Positions 45,022 through 56,064 of a stretch of DNA of 64,000 nt are shown in pieces (within the stretch, counting starts at the first letter, position 1; every line of letters begins with the position of its first letter). Location of the stretch: the NCBI GenBank assembly GCA_002708995.1, contig PAPT01000033.1:58839-122838 (forward strand). Reading direction: 5' to 3'. A model generated the notes under the pieces. That model saw only the letters and a list, made by a program, of their open reading frames with translations, made no database searches and was not told the origin of the DNA. Source of the stretch: Geminicoccus sp. Its GTDB lineage: Bacteria; Pseudomonadota; Alphaproteobacteria; UBA7985. The position numbers and the translations under genes were made by a program.

Positions 45022-45792
45022 ATGACCGCTGGCGGTCCGCCCCCGGATCGACCACGCACCGGCAAGCCGCGGCTCGACGCGCAGCTGGTTGCGGCCGGTC
45101 GGGTCGCCAGCCGCTCGCGCGCCGCTGATCTGATCAAGCGCGGTCTGGTGACGCTGGATGGCCGTCGGCTCAAGGCCAGCGACCGCATCGACAGCCGCGA
45201 TTTTTCCCGCCTCGTCATCGACGATTACCCCTGGGTGTCCCGCGCCGCGCTGAAGCTGGTAGAAGGCCTGCGCCAGTGCCCCAGCTTCTCCGTGCCGGAT
45301 CAGGTCTGCATCGACGTCGGCGCCTCGACGGGTGGCTTCTCGCAAGTGCTGCTCGACGCAGGCGCGCGGCGGGTGATCGCGCTCGACGTCAGCCACGGCC
45401 AATTGCATCCGCGGCTCAGTGGCGACCGACGGGTGCTCAATCTAAAAGGACTCAATGCCCGCGACCTCGAGCCCGCGCTGCTGGCGCGCGAAGGGGTGAC
45501 CCGGCTGGTCTCCGACGTTTCCTTCATTTCGGTGACCAAGGCGCTCGACCCGGCCTTGCGCGCACTACCAGCCAAGGCGCAGGCCCTGATCCTGATCAAG
45601 CCGCAGTTCGAAGTCGGTCGTGACGGCCTGCAGAAGGACGGCATTGCCCGCGACCCCGCGGCAGCGCTGGATTTTGTCACCGCATGGCTGCAGGATCAGC
45701 ACGCAGACTGGCGCATCCTCTGGACCGGGCACAGTCCCATCGTCGGTGGCGACGGCAACCGTGAATTCCTGATGCATCTGGAGCGGACATGA
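45022..45792 (+). CDS. tlyA: TlyA family rRNA 2'-O-methyltransferase (S4 plus FtsJ-like domains)
   Basis: A 256-residue protein. The S4 RNA-binding domain covers about residues 14-75 (RLDAQLVAAGRVASRSRAAD), and an FtsJ-like methyltransferase domain has the SAM loop IDVGASTGGFSQVLLDAGA, with SDVSFIS and LIKPQFEVG beyond. TlyA methylates ribose in rRNA and has also been called haemolysin. Its stop overlaps the ATG of the next, broken, RNA methyltransferase gene (ATGA at 45789-45792). Confidence 0.9.
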   Translation: MTAGGPPPDRPRTGKPRLDAQLVAAGRVASRSRAADLIKRGLVTLDGRRLKASDRIDSRDFSRLVIDDYPWVSRAALKLVEGLRQCPSFSVPDQVCIDVGASTGGFSQVLLDAGARRVIALDVSHGQLHPRLSGDRRVLNLKGLNARDLEPALLAREGVTRLVSDVSFISVTKALDPALRALPAKAQALILIKPQFEVGRDGLQKDGIARDPAAALDFVTAWLQDQHADWRILWTGHSPIVGGDGNREFLMHLERT

Positions 45793-47099
45793 GACGACGG
45801 CAGCTCCGCGGTGGCGGCAAGCAGCTTCAGGGCCAAATCTCTGGCATCGGCGGGCGCGGCGACGGCCTGCTCCCCTCGCAAGCGGGCATGGATGGCCCGG
45901 TCTTCGTGCCGCTGACGGTACCGGGCGATGAAGTCCGGGTGTAGACCACCTCCCGCAGCACCTCCGGCACCCAGTCCGAAATTCTTGAACTGCTGCGCGA
46001 AGGCCCCGACCGGATCGAGCCCCCCTGCCTCCACTTCGGCGCCTGCGGTGGCTGCCAGCTGCAGCACTGGAAGCCCGAAGCCCAGCAGGACTGGAAGCTC
46101 GCGCGGGTCGAAGAAGCCGTCTCGCGTGCTGGTTTTGACCCGGCGCTGGTGCTGCCGCTGGAAAGCGTCGGTCCGGCAACCCGGCGGCGGGCGGAGTTTA
46201 TCGCGGTCCAGCCCGCAGGCAAGCCGGTGCAGATCGGCTTCCGGCGACGGTCCTCGCACTGGGTCGAAGTGATAGAGACCTGCATGGTGCTGCGCCCGGC
46301 GCTGGTCGAGGCCCTGCCCCTGCTGCGCGGGGCGCTGGACGGTATGATCGAGGACCGCGAAGGCCTGCGCCTGCATATCATCGAGGCCGACAACGGCCTC
46401 GACATTGCCCTGAGCGGTGGGCTGAAACCCGGCTTCGAGACTCAGGTCCGGCTGGCGCAGACGGCCGAAGCCGCCGGGTGGGCGCGGCTCACCCACGATG
46501 AGCGTCCGGTTGCAGTGCGGGAGCAGCCCTGGCTGGGATTGGGCCAGGCCAGCGTGCCCCTGCCCCAGCGTGCCTTCCTCCAGCCCTCCGAAGACGGGCA
46601 GGCGATCCTGCAAACCCTCGTGCTCGCCGCCATTCCTGATGAAGTCGGGCTGGTGCTCGACCTCTACAGCGGTCACAGCACCTTCGCGCTGCCGCTGGCC
46701 GAACGCGGGCATCGGGTCGCCGCCTACGAGGGCGCCGCCCCGGCCATCTCGGCGCTGGAAGCCGCCGCCCGCGAAGCAGGGTTCAGCGGCCTGACCGCCA
46801 CCACCCGCGACCTCAACGCCTGGCCGGTGTCCGGCGCTGCGCTGCGGGATGCTGGTGCCGTGGTCATCGACCCACCCCGGGCAGGGGCCAAGGCCCAGTG
46901 CGAGGCTCTGGCGCAGGACGGACCCAGCACCATTGTCGCCGTCAGCTGCAACCCCTCGACCTTCGCCCGCGACGCCCGCATACTCCGTGACGGCGGCTAC
47001 GACCTCTAATGGGTTGCACCGCTGGATCAGTTCCTGTTCACCGGTCACGTCGAATTGGTCGCACGCTTCTTCCGCTTGGGCCCGGCAGCGCCTATGTAA
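45789..47099 (+). pseudogene. Broken TrmA/RumA-family RNA 5-methyluridine methyltransferase
   Basis: From ATG 45789, coupled to the tlyA stop, a single reading frame runs to TAA 47097-47099 (436 sense positions), the usual size for this family, but is cut by TAG at 45942-45944 (codon 52) and TAA at 47007-47009 (codon 407). Between the stops the family features are intact: 4Fe-4S ligands in CLHFGACGGC and ETCMVL, the SAM loop LDLYSGHSTFALPLA and the nucleophile Cys in AVSCNPSTFARD. After the second stop WVAPLDQFLFTGHVELVARF is a normal family C-terminus. Both stops could come from single substitutions at Glu, Gln or Lys codons. No good restart with Shine-Dalgarno follows the first stop. A recent pseudogene or sequencing errors are the options. 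Confidence 0.8.
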
Positions 47100-47188
47100 A
47101 GTCCATGTCTGGCGTTTTATGCCCGTGTGGGGCAGGATGCACTGGACGACGGGCTTGCCCGTTCCCCACTCTTTCTTTGGAGGAAACC

Positions 47189-48001
47189 ATGTCGAACAAT
47201 TTCGACAATGATCCAATCAGCTATCGCCGCGCCGGTGATGTCGCGGTCGATGCTGGTTTGCGGACCTTCTTCCGGTCCGTTTACAACTACATGATCGCGG
47301 GCCTCGCGCTGACCGGTATCGTCGGTTACGGCGTTGCGTACTTCGCGTTCCAGGACGGCTCGGCTCTGGGCGCGCTGCTCTTTGGTTCGCCCTTCCGCTG
47401 GGTGGTGATGCTGGCGCCTCTGGGTGTCGCGCTGATCTTCGGCGGAAGGATTTATACCATGCGGCCGGCCTCGGCGCAGATGGTGTTCTGGGCCTTTGCC
47501 ACGATGATGGGGGTTTCCCTGTCCTACATCATGGCCTTCGCCGTGAGCAGCGTCGGCGCGCAGCAGCTGGTGAACGCCACCGGCTACACCGGCCCGACCG
47601 TGCTCAAGGCCTTCTTGTCGGCCGCACTGGGCTTCGGCGTGCTATCGATCATGGGCTACACCACTAAGCGTGACCTGAGCGGCATCGGCGCGATTGCCTT
47701 CGCCGGCCTGATCGCTGCGATCATCGCCAGCCTGACGCAGATGGTGCTGGGCGCCGTGTTCAACATCGGCTTCTTCCAGGGCGGTGCTTTCGACATCATC
47801 ATTTCGCTGGTGATCATCGCCGCATCGCTGGGCCTGATCGCCTTCACCACCCAGAACCTGAAGGGCCTGTACTACCACGCCCGCCAGTCGGGTAATGATG
47901 ATCTGGCGCAGTCCTACGCCATCGGCGGGGCGCTGAGCCTGTACATCAACTTCATCAACCTATTCCTGGCGCTGCTGCGGATTTTCTCCGCACGCAACTG
48001 A
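47189..48001 (+). CDS. Bax inhibitor-1/YccA family membrane protein
   Basis: A 270-residue protein with about seven hydrophobic segments and the BI-1 pattern: a soluble N-terminus (RTFFRSVYNYMIAGLALTG), then helices ending in GGALSLYINFINLFLALLR. In E. coli YccA restrains FtsH; other members are pH-sensitive calcium leak channels. The start is ATG 47189 behind GGAGGA at 47179-47184. It is followed by a strong terminator. Confidence 0.9.
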   Translation: MSNNFDNDPISYRRAGDVAVDAGLRTFFRSVYNYMIAGLALTGIVGYGVAYFAFQDGSALGALLFGSPFRWVVMLAPLGVALIFGGRIYTMRPASAQMVFWAFATMMGVSLSYIMAFAVSSVGAQQLVNATGYTGPTVLKAFLSAALGFGVLSIMGYTTKRDLSGIGAIAFAGLIAAIIASLTQMVLGAVFNIGFFQGGAFDIIISLVIIAASLGLIAFTTQNLKGLYYHARQSGNDDLAQSYAIGGALSLYINFINLFLALLRIFSARN

Positions 48002-48029
48002 TAATAGGTTTCATCGGTTCGATCCGATT

Positions 48030-48061
48030 TTGGGCGCCGGATTACGGCGCCCAATTTTTTT
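48030..48061 (+). terminator. Intrinsic terminator of the BI-1 gene
   Basis: A 9-bp stem TTGGGCGCC/GGCGCCCAA (48030-48038 with 48046-48054), 7-nt loop, then T7. Confidence 0.88.
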
Positions 48062-48080
48062 ATCTCAAATTCCCGTTTCT

Positions 48081-48138
48081 TGTGGATAAAGCCCCCGTTT
48101 TCAGCGCAAATGTGCATAAGGCGAATCTTTGTGGAAAA
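48081..48138 (-). promoter_or_regulatory. Cluster of three DnaA boxes
   Basis: On the minus strand: TTATCCACA (48081-48089) and TTATGCACA (48111-48119), both perfect matches to TTATNCACA, and TTTTCCACA (48130-48138) with one mismatch. All point the same way. Two CcrM-type GAATC sites lie at 48123 and 48187. The region (48062-48310) is AT-rich compared with its surroundings and precedes the LuxO-like regulator. It may be a DnaA-controlled promoter or a DnaA-titrating site. Confidence 0.6.
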
Positions 48139-48310
48139 ATCCTCTTTGGGTTGATGCAGATTGCATCGAAAAAACGAGCTTATGTCGAATCGGAAAAATC
48201 TTCTTGATTTCAGTGCCTTTCGCGGAGTAGTTAGAGCACGAATTTCACAGTCGTATATTGTGACCGCCACATATTTTTACGCCTGAGCCTTGGCATGGGA
48301 TTTGGTAATT

Positions 48311-49930
<1,620 letters not shown>

Positions 49931-49951
49931 CGCCCTGACACCCGAGCGGGA

Positions 49952-50317
49952 TCAGGACGCGTGCGGCAGTCCCTGGATCAGACGATTCATGTGGTCGGCC
50001 TTGTCGAAAGCATCGTCGGCGATAAAGGTCAGTTTCGGCGTGAACTTCATGGTCAACTGGCGCCCCAGCGCGGCCTGCAACCGGTTCTTATGACGCGACA
50101 GCGCGTCCTTGATCTCCGATTCTGAAACCAGTGCTACCCCGCCCAGCGCGGTGAAGTAGACCTTGGCGTGCCGCAGATCCGGCGACGGGTCGACGTGGGT
50201 CAGTGTGATCGGTTGCTGATCCAGCACGGCATCAGAAAAGTTGCCCTTGGAAAGCTCACCAGACAGGATTTTGCGGATACGTTCCGCTACACGTTGTTGA
50301 CGATGAGATTCAGCCAT
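49952..50317 (-). CDS. rbfA: Ribosome-binding factor A
   Basis: A 121-residue KH-fold protein: RQQRVAERIRKILSGEL at the N-terminus, ITLTHVDPSPDLRHAKVYFTALG, and the C-terminal LTMKFTPKLTFIADDAFDKADHMNRL. RbfA binds the 30S subunit and helps 16S rRNA 5'-end maturation, notably in the cold. The start ATG 50317 follows AGGAGG. It is usually near infB or truB; here it stands alone, converging on the LuxO-like gene. Confidence 0.93.
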   Translation of the reverse strand: MAESHRQQRVAERIRKILSGELSKGNFSDAVLDQQPITLTHVDPSPDLRHAKVYFTALGGVALVSESEIKDALSRHKNRLQAALGRQLTMKFTPKLTFIADDAFDKADHMNRLIQGLPHAS

Positions 50318-50398
50318 GGGGCCTCCTGTCTTCTCGTGTCTGTCGCTAGTATGCAGTGAAGTGCCGTTCGAATCACCCACAAACTAAGACTGGCGCCT

Positions 50399-51661
50399 AT
50401 GAATCCCACGCCACAGCGAGCCCGGCTTTCCGCCAACCTCGTTTTTTTCACCTACGGCTTGCTGATTGGGACCTACCTCCCCTACCTGCCCTTCATCAAG
50501 GACCGCTTCGGCGTTGGCGAGGGCCTGTTCAGCTTCGGCCTGTTCTTCGCCGCGCTCGGCGCGCTGCTGTCGCTACCATTGGCGCCATGGATCCTGAAGA
50601 TGATCGGCTCGCGGAAGGCCGTCTTCTATAGCTCGACCGCTTTCCTGCTGATCGTGAGCTTGCTCATCGCTGCGCCCGATATCCGGATTTTCTTCGTGCT
50701 GTTCTTCATGCTCGGTCTATCGATCAGCTCGTGGGAGGTTTCGGCGAACTCGCAGGCCTCGGTGATCGAAGACCAGTTGGGCAAGCCGGTCATGTCCTCA
50801 ATCCACGGTTTCTGGTCGCTGGGCACCTTCATTGGCTCGGCCAGCATGGGCGGCTGGCTGCTGCTGGAAATCGACGGGCGCTGGCTTGTCTGGCTGTTTG
50901 TTGCGCTGGGCCTGATCGGGTTGATCTACGTCTACCGGGGGCCGCTCCGTCGCCACCAGATCAAAGCAGAGAGCGGTGACGAAAGCACGCCGCTCCGCTT
51001 GCGCTATCTGCTGTATCCGCCGTTGCTGGTGATTGCCCTGTTCCAGATAGCCGGGTTCATGCTGGAGGGCAGTTTTCAGGACTGGGGTGCTTTCCTCATC
51101 CGCGAACTGGTTCTGGGCCACGGCGCCGAAATCATACCCGAGCGGCTGTGGGCGGAGCTGCCCGCCGACGAAGCCGAAGCCCGCCGCCGCGCCGCCGTCG
51201 CCGGGGCGCTGGTTCTGGCCAGCTTCACCGGCACCATGACCCTCGGTCGCCTGCTGGGGGATCCGTTTGTGGCGCGCTTTGGCCGCGTGGGCACGCTGCA
51301 GATCGGCGGCGCGCTCGGCGTCATTGGTATTGCGCTGACCACCATGGGCGGGCTGGGGTGGAACACCTTCGTCGGCTTCGCGCTGGTGGGGCTGGGAACC
51401 GCCAACGTGATCCCACAGGTGATCAAAACCGCTGACACCACCCCAGGCCTGCCCCCGGGGGTGGCGATCTCAGCCATAACGGCCATGGGCTTCGTCGCCT
51501 TCCTCGGCGGGCCGGTCGCGCTAGGGTTCGCCGGTGAGACCTACACATTCCGCACCACGTTCATGGTACTGGGTATTCTCCCGGTCTTCATTCTGGTGGC
51601 TGCAGCGCCCGTCCTGGGCTGGTTCCGTCAGGGGCAGCCAGCAGAAACAAGCGGGTCCTGA
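50399..51661 (+). CDS. MFS transporter
   Basis: A 420-residue protein with about twelve hydrophobic segments and an MFS-type fold. The N-terminal half opens with ANLVFFTYGLLIGTYLPYLP and the cytoplasmic loop after helix 2 is LKMIGSRKAV. The central loop (about residues 190-205) is basic. A longer periplasmic or cytoplasmic loop (about 235-268, ERLWAELPADEAEARRRAA) lies in the second half. Substrate unknown; resemblance to sugar or YbjJ-like exporters is only general. Divergent from rbfA. Confidence 0.82.
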   Translation: MNPTPQRARLSANLVFFTYGLLIGTYLPYLPFIKDRFGVGEGLFSFGLFFAALGALLSLPLAPWILKMIGSRKAVFYSSTAFLLIVSLLIAAPDIRIFFVLFFMLGLSISSWEVSANSQASVIEDQLGKPVMSSIHGFWSLGTFIGSASMGGWLLLEIDGRWLVWLFVALGLIGLIYVYRGPLRRHQIKAESGDESTPLRLRYLLYPPLLVIALFQIAGFMLEGSFQDWGAFLIRELVLGHGAEIIPERLWAELPADEAEARRRAAVAGALVLASFTGTMTLGRLLGDPFVARFGRVGTLQIGGALGVIGIALTTMGGLGWNTFVGFALVGLGTANVIPQVIKTADTTPGLPPGVAISAITAMGFVAFLGGPVALGFAGETYTFRTTFMVLGILPVFILVAAAPVLGWFRQGQPAETSGS

Positions 51662-51684
51662 CTACGACGGCGGTCGGGTCTGAC

Positions 51685-53616
51685 CTAGGCGGCGCGTCCG
51701 GTCATCACACCCGCCGCCATGGCTTCAGCCGCCATCCGCCGCAGGGCGTCTTCATCGAACAAGGAGACCAGATGGTCCATCATCGCCCCGCCGAGCTGCT
51801 CGGCGTCGGTGATGGTCACCGCACGCTGATAATAGCGGGTGACGTCGTGACCGATGCCGATCGCGACCAGCTCGACATCCGACTTGTTCTCGATGTTATC
51901 GATGACATCGCGCAGGTGCTTTTCGAGGTAGTTGCCGCTGTTCACCGACTGGGTGCTGTCATCCACGGGCGCGCCGTCGGAAATCACCATCAGGATGCGG
52001 CGGTTTTCCGGCCGCACCGACAGGCGGTTCATGGCCCACTGCAGCGCCTCGCCGTCGATGTTTTCCTTGAGCAGGCCTTCGCGCAGCATCAGACCGAGGT
52101 TCTTGCGCGCGCGGCGCCACGGGGCGTCGGCGGACTTGTAGATGATGTGACGCAGGTCGTTGAGCCGCCCGGGGTTGGTCGGCCGATCGGCGGCCAGCCA
52201 GTCTTCCTTGGACTTGCCGCCCTTCCACTGCCGGGTGGTGAAGCCGAGGATTTCGACCTTCACGCCGCAGCGCTCCAGCGTCCGCGCCAGAATATCCGCA
52301 CAGATTGCCGCCGTTGAAATCGGCCGCCCGCGCATGGAACCAGAGTTGTCGATCAGCAGCGTCACCACCGTGTCGCGGAAGTCGGTATCGGTCTCCATCT
52401 TGAACGACAGCGGGTTGGTCGGGTCGATGATCACCCGGGGCAACCGGGCGGTGTCGAGCAGCCCCTCTTCGAGGTTGAATTCCCACGACCGCGTCTGCTT
52501 TGCCATCAGCCGGCGCTGCAGCCGGTTGGCGAGCTTGGCCACCACGCTCTGCATCGAGGTCAGCTGCTGATCCAGCATCAGCCGCAGGCGGGTCAGCTCC
52601 TCCCCGTCGCACAGGTCGGGCGCTTCGACGACTTCATCGTGTTTGGTGGTGAAGGCACGGTATTCGTGCGGCGGGGCTTCGTTGGTCGGCGGCCGGTATT
52701 CTGGGGTCATATCCGGCTGCAGAGGCGCTTCGTCGCCCTCCTGCATCTGGCTGCTATCGTCTGAGTCGATTTCATCCTGATCGCCCATCTGCTGCTCGTC
52801 GGCAGACTGCTGGTCGTCGGGGTTGGAGTCCTGCGGCTGCTGATCGTCGTCGCCGTCGTCCTCGCCCTGCGCGTCGTTGGCACTGTTTTCAACGTCGTTG
52901 TCCTCGCCCGCTTCCTGCTCGTCATCGGGCTGGTCGTCGGGGTTCTGGTCGACATCGAAGTCGAGGTCACGCAGCAGGTCACCGGCGATCTCGGCGAAGG
53001 CCTGTTGGTCGTCGAGGTTGTTGCGCAGCCGTTCGAGCTGCTCATAGACGTCATCGGACAGGTGCGGCTTCCACAGGTCGACAACCTGCTGGGCGTTTTC
53101 AGGCACGGACCACTCGCCGCCGCTGATGTGCTCGCGGGCAAGGTAGCGCATGACTTCGGCCAGCGGCGCTTCTTCCTTGGCGTTGACGAATTTCAGGTTG
53201 AGGTCAGAGACCCGCTGCTCGTGGGCGGCCTGCAGGTTCTGCCGGACTCCGCCCATCTCGCGCGAGCCCAGCGCTTCGTAGCGCACCTGCTCCATAGCAT
53301 CGAACACCTGCCGCGCGGTCATCTCGACCGGCGCCATGCGGTGATGCAGGCCTTCATCGTGGTGGGCCTCGCGCAGGGCGTTCTGGTCGCATTCGCCGCG
53401 CACCAGCGCCTGCTCCCCCGGGGTCATTTCCCGCGACGGCGAGGAAATGAAGACATCCGTGCCGATCTTGCCGCGGGCGTTTGAGGCGAAGACAGCCTCC
53501 AGCTCACGGTTGCCCGACAGCGCCCGCAACGTCGCCGATGTTGCCTGCCGGAAGTCTTCCTGCAGGTTCGCCCGCCGCTTGGACGGGGGGATCTTGAAGG
53601 ATGCGGGCTGCGCCAA
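51685..53616 (-). CDS. cobT: Cobaltochelatase subunit CobT
   Basis: A 643-residue protein. The N-terminal domain carries [15 protein letters not shown]; a very acidic low-complexity region occupies about residues 205-300; and the C-terminal von Willebrand A domain has the MIDAS motif [12 protein letters not shown]. With CobS and CobN it inserts cobalt into hydrogenobyrinate diamide in the aerobic cobalamin pathway. It follows cobS by 2 nt. CobN is not in this window. Confidence 0.94.
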   Translation of the reverse strand: MAQPASFKIPPSKRRANLQEDFRQATSATLRALSGNRELEAVFASNARGKIGTDVFISSPSREMTPGEQALVRGECDQNALREAHHDEGLHHRMAPVEMTARQVFDAMEQVRYEALGSREMGGVRQNLQAAHEQRVSDLNLKFVNAKEEAPLAEVMRYLAREHISGGEWSVPENAQQVVDLWKPHLSDDVYEQLERLRNNLDDQQAFAEIAGDLLRDLDFDVDQNPDDQPDDEQEAGEDNDVENSANDAQGEDDGDDDQQPQDSNPDDQQSADEQQMGDQDEIDSDDSSQMQEGDEAPLQPDMTPEYRPPTNEAPPHEYRAFTTKHDEVVEAPDLCDGEELTRLRLMLDQQLTSMQSVVAKLANRLQRRLMAKQTRSWEFNLEEGLLDTARLPRVIIDPTNPLSFKMETDTDFRDTVVTLLIDNSGSMRGRPISTAAICADILARTLERCGVKVEILGFTTRQWKGGKSKEDWLAADRPTNPGRLNDLRHIIYKSADAPWRRARKNLGLMLREGLLKENIDGEALQWAMNRLSVRPENRRILMVISDGAPVDDSTQSVNSGNYLEKHLRDVIDNIENKSDVELVAIGIGHDVTRYYQRAVTITDAEQLGGAMMDHLVSLFDEDALRRMAAEAMAAGVMTGRAA

Positions 53617-53618
53617 GG

Positions 53619-54587
53619 TCAGGCGGCCTTGTCGAGGACCAGGTCTTCGCCGAAGGCCCGCTGGAAGTACTCGGCCAGAACCGGCCGCTCCAACTCGTCA
53701 CACTTGTTCAAGAACGAAAGCTGGAATCCGAGCCCGATGTTGTCACCGAGGTACCCGGCGTTTTCCGCCCAGGTCAGCACCGTGCGAGGTGACATGACCG
53801 TGGAGATGTCACCGGCCATGAAGCCCTTCCGGGTCAGATCGGCGAGCGCAACCATGGATTCGACCGTCTTGCGGCCCTGCTCGGACTGGTAAGCAGGCAG
53901 CTTGGCGAGCACGATTTCGGTCTCGACCGCGCGCGGCAGGTAGTTGAGCGTACAGACCACGGACCAGCGGTCCATCTGACCTTGGTTGATCTGCTGCGTG
54001 CCGTGATACAGGCCGGTGGTATCGCCCAGACCGACGGTGTTTGCGGTGGCGAACAGGCGGAAGTGCGGGTTGGGCTGGATCACCTTGTTCTGGTCGAGCA
54101 GGGTCAGCTTGCCATCGACCTCAAGCACGCGCTGGATCACGAACATCACGTCCGGCCGACCGGCGTCGTACTCGTCGAACACCAGCGCCATGGGGCGCTG
54201 CAGAGACCACGGCAGCAGGCCTTCGCGGAACTCGGTGATCTGCTTGCCGTCTTTGAGCACGATCGCGTCCTTACCGACCAGATCGATCCGGGACACGTGG
54301 CTGTCTAGGTTAACGCGGATCAGCGGCCAGTTCAGGCGCGAGGCAACCTGCTCAATGTGGGTCGACTTCCCCGTGCCGTGGTAGCCCTGCACCATGACCC
54401 GGCGGTTGTGCTTGAAGCCCATGAGGATGGCGAGCGTCGTATCGCGGTCAAAAATATAGGTGTCGTCGTGCGGCGGCACGTAGTCATTCGGCTCGGCGAA
54501 GGCCGGAACCTCCATATCGACGTCGATGCCAAACGCCTCCTGGACGTTGACGGTGGTGTCTGGTGCCTGCAGCTCGCTGGCGGTCAT
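53619..54587 (-). CDS. cobS: Cobaltochelatase subunit CobS
   Basis: A 322-residue AAA+ ATPase of the MoxR type. Walker A is [10 protein letters not shown] at about residue 69, Walker [13 protein letters not shown] and sensor 1 [12 protein letters not shown]. It forms a ring with CobT that powers cobalt chelation by CobN. The start is ATG 54587. cobS-cobT next to bolA and a J-domain gene is a frequent alphaproteobacterial order. Confidence 0.94.
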   Translation of the reverse strand: MTASELQAPDTTVNVQEAFGIDVDMEVPAFAEPNDYVPPHDDTYIFDRDTTLAILMGFKHNRRVMVQGYHGTGKSTHIEQVASRLNWPLIRVNLDSHVSRIDLVGKDAIVLKDGKQITEFREGLLPWSLQRPMALVFDEYDAGRPDVMFVIQRVLEVDGKLTLLDQNKVIQPNPHFRLFATANTVGLGDTTGLYHGTQQINQGQMDRWSVVCTLNYLPRAVETEIVLAKLPAYQSEQGRKTVESMVALADLTRKGFMAGDISTVMSPRTVLTWAENAGYLGDNIGLGFQLSFLNKCDELERPVLAEYFQRAFGEDLVLDKAA

Positions 54588-54676
54588 CGGGGCTACCCTT
54601 CAATCTACAATTCAGCGCATTACACCCAAGCCTAGAAGCCCGTGCAAGGGGCCTGCGTGCAAGGCTGCGCGCCGGT

Positions 54677-55330
54677 TTAATCGGCCTGTTCAATTATGTC
54701 GCGGACGAGGGAATACGCGGCGTTTACGGCCTTCATCCGAGCCTCCGCATCCGGATCGTCCTGGTTCAAATCGGGATGTAGCTTGCGAACCAAATCTTTG
54801 TAGTGGGTCTTGAGTTCTTCCGGGGTCACGGGGGGCACAATTTCGAGGGTCTCGAAGGCTTCCCGGTACTCAGGCGGCAGTGACCGGAGCAGCCGTCGCG
54901 TGTCCCGCGCCCGGATCTCGGCCTCGTCGCGCTCCTTCTCGATCTCATCGAAAAAGCCGAAGCTGTCGCGAAAGCCCTGCCCGGCGAAAGCGCTGGCGCG
55001 CTTGGCCGCCTTGGATCGCCCCTGCTCCCCGAAGCGCCATGTCGGCCGGTCCCAGGTCATGGACGCCAGCCGGTCGCGCTCGACCGCGCCGGGGGTCATG
55101 CCCTCAAAATAGTTCCAGGCTTTGTTGTATTCGCGCACGTGTTCGAGGCAGAAGTAGTAGCGGTCCTGAACCCGGCGGCGGGATTTGGGCGCAGGGTAGA
55201 GGCCTTTTTCAAGACAGCCCGGGGCCTCACAGGTTCGCTGACGCTGTTGCGCGCGCGCCTGCTCCCGCGCCTGAGACTTGCTCAGCCGCTTGAAGGGTGC
55301 TTTCAGAGCGTCATCCGCGCTACGATCCAT
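54677..55330 (-). CDS. J-domain protein with N-terminal Cys/His motif
   Basis: A 217-residue protein. The last 65 residues are a J domain (PPVTPEELKTHYKDLVRKLHP, with the HPD tripeptide in LHPDLNQDD), which would stimulate DnaK. The N-terminal part has CEAPGC and, about 35 residues on, FCLEH, a possible zinc-binding Cys-Cys-Cys-His set. The client is unknown. It lies 89 nt upstream of cobS on the same strand and is divergent from bolA. Confidence 0.83.
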   Translation of the reverse strand: MDRSADDALKAPFKRLSKSQAREQARAQQRQRTCEAPGCLEKGLYPAPKSRRRVQDRYYFCLEHVREYNKAWNYFEGMTPGAVERDRLASMTWDRPTWRFGEQGRSKAAKRASAFAGQGFRDSFGFFDEIEKERDEAEIRARDTRRLLRSLPPEYREAFETLEIVPPVTPEELKTHYKDLVRKLHPDLNQDDPDAEARMKAVNAAYSLVRDIIEQAD

Positions 55331-55383
55331 GGGTCAGGCAGCCGCCAGAATTGTGTTGAACAGGATATCACAGGATACGCGAA

Positions 55384-55644
55384 ATGAGCGTGCAGGAACA
55401 GATCGAAGCCAAGCTTAGAGCGGCCCTCAGTCCCGAATTACTGGAGGTGGAAAATCAGTCGCACCTCCACGCCGGGCACGCAGGCAGTCCCAACTCAGGT
55501 GAAAGCCACTTTCGCGTTACGCTGAAGGTCGAAGCGCTGAACGGGCTGTCCCGGGTTGAGCGCTACCGGAAAGTGCATGCCATCCTACAGGCCGAACTCG
55601 ACGGCCCGGTGCACGCTTTGTCGCTCAATTTCGTGACAGACTGA
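55384..55644 (+). CDS. BolA family protein
   Basis: An 86-residue protein of the BolA/IbaG fold: VQEQIEAKLRAALSPELLEVENQS, then GESHFRVTLKVEALNGLSRVERYRKV and a C-terminal HALSLNFVTD. The conserved His ligands for glutaredoxin-bound 2Fe-2S clusters are present (HLHAGHAG, ESHFRV, VHAL). These proteins work with monothiol glutaredoxin in iron regulation or cluster delivery. Confidence 0.92.
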   Translation: MSVQEQIEAKLRAALSPELLEVENQSHLHAGHAGSPNSGESHFRVTLKVEALNGLSRVERYRKVHAILQAELDGPVHALSLNFVTD

Positions 55645-55809
55645 GGCGTGTGCGACCGCGCGATGGGAAAGTTTTGCCCAGGAAACACGCCCTTCAATAA
55701 CTTTTAGTTGTATTTTCAAGTCATTTTCCCTTGAGTCTGTTTGTAGTTCAATCATACTCCTAATTCTGAGGGTCTTAAACGTCTTTTGCAACCAGTGAGA
55801 GTGCGCACA

Positions 55810-56043
55810 ATGCTGCAACAATCGCCGACCAAAGCCGTTCACCCCATCCGCAATGTCCGGGTTAGGGGGTGGCGCACGTCCGTCAGACTGGAGCCGGAGT
55901 TCTGGGACGGCCTGAATGAATTGCTCCAACGGGAAAACGTCACGCTCGACGAGTTTTACAACCACGTCGAAGCCCGGAAGGGCGACGCCTCGTTTTCTTC
56001 AACCATGTGGTCCCAGATTCTAGGCTATTTCCGCCGCCGCTGA
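55810..56043 (+). CDS. Ribbon-helix-helix domain protein (RHH_4 type)
   Basis: A 77-residue protein. VRGWRTSVRLEPEFWDGLNE followed by LLQRENVTLDEFYNHVEARK is the strand-helix-helix of the RHH_4 proteins common in alphaproteobacteria. Probably a small DNA-binding repressor; the target is unknown. ATG 55810 is chosen; a TTG eight codons upstream at 55786 is in frame. Transcribed convergently with the DUF2889 gene. Confidence 0.75.
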   Translation: MLQQSPTKAVHPIRNVRVRGWRTSVRLEPEFWDGLNELLQRENVTLDEFYNHVEARKGDASFSSTMWSQILGYFRRR

Positions 56044-56064
56044 GGCCCGGGGCCTCAGTCAGCA

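Noticed and set aside
45942..45944. Programmed stop readthrough or recoding (Pyl/Sec) at the amber codon
   Set aside because: A second, different stop (TAA) occurs later in the same frame, and no recoding element or machinery is visible; decay or sequencing error is simpler.
48291..48307. Sigma-54 promoter (TGGCAT-N5-TTGG) just before the LuxO-like gene
   Set aside because: The -12 element lacks the required GC, and the implied transcription start would fall inside the coding sequence.
48062..48310. Chromosomal replication origin
   Set aside because: DnaA boxes are present, but no usual origin-linked genes or clear unwinding element were seen, and GC skew cannot be computed here. It is reported as a DnaA-box cluster only.
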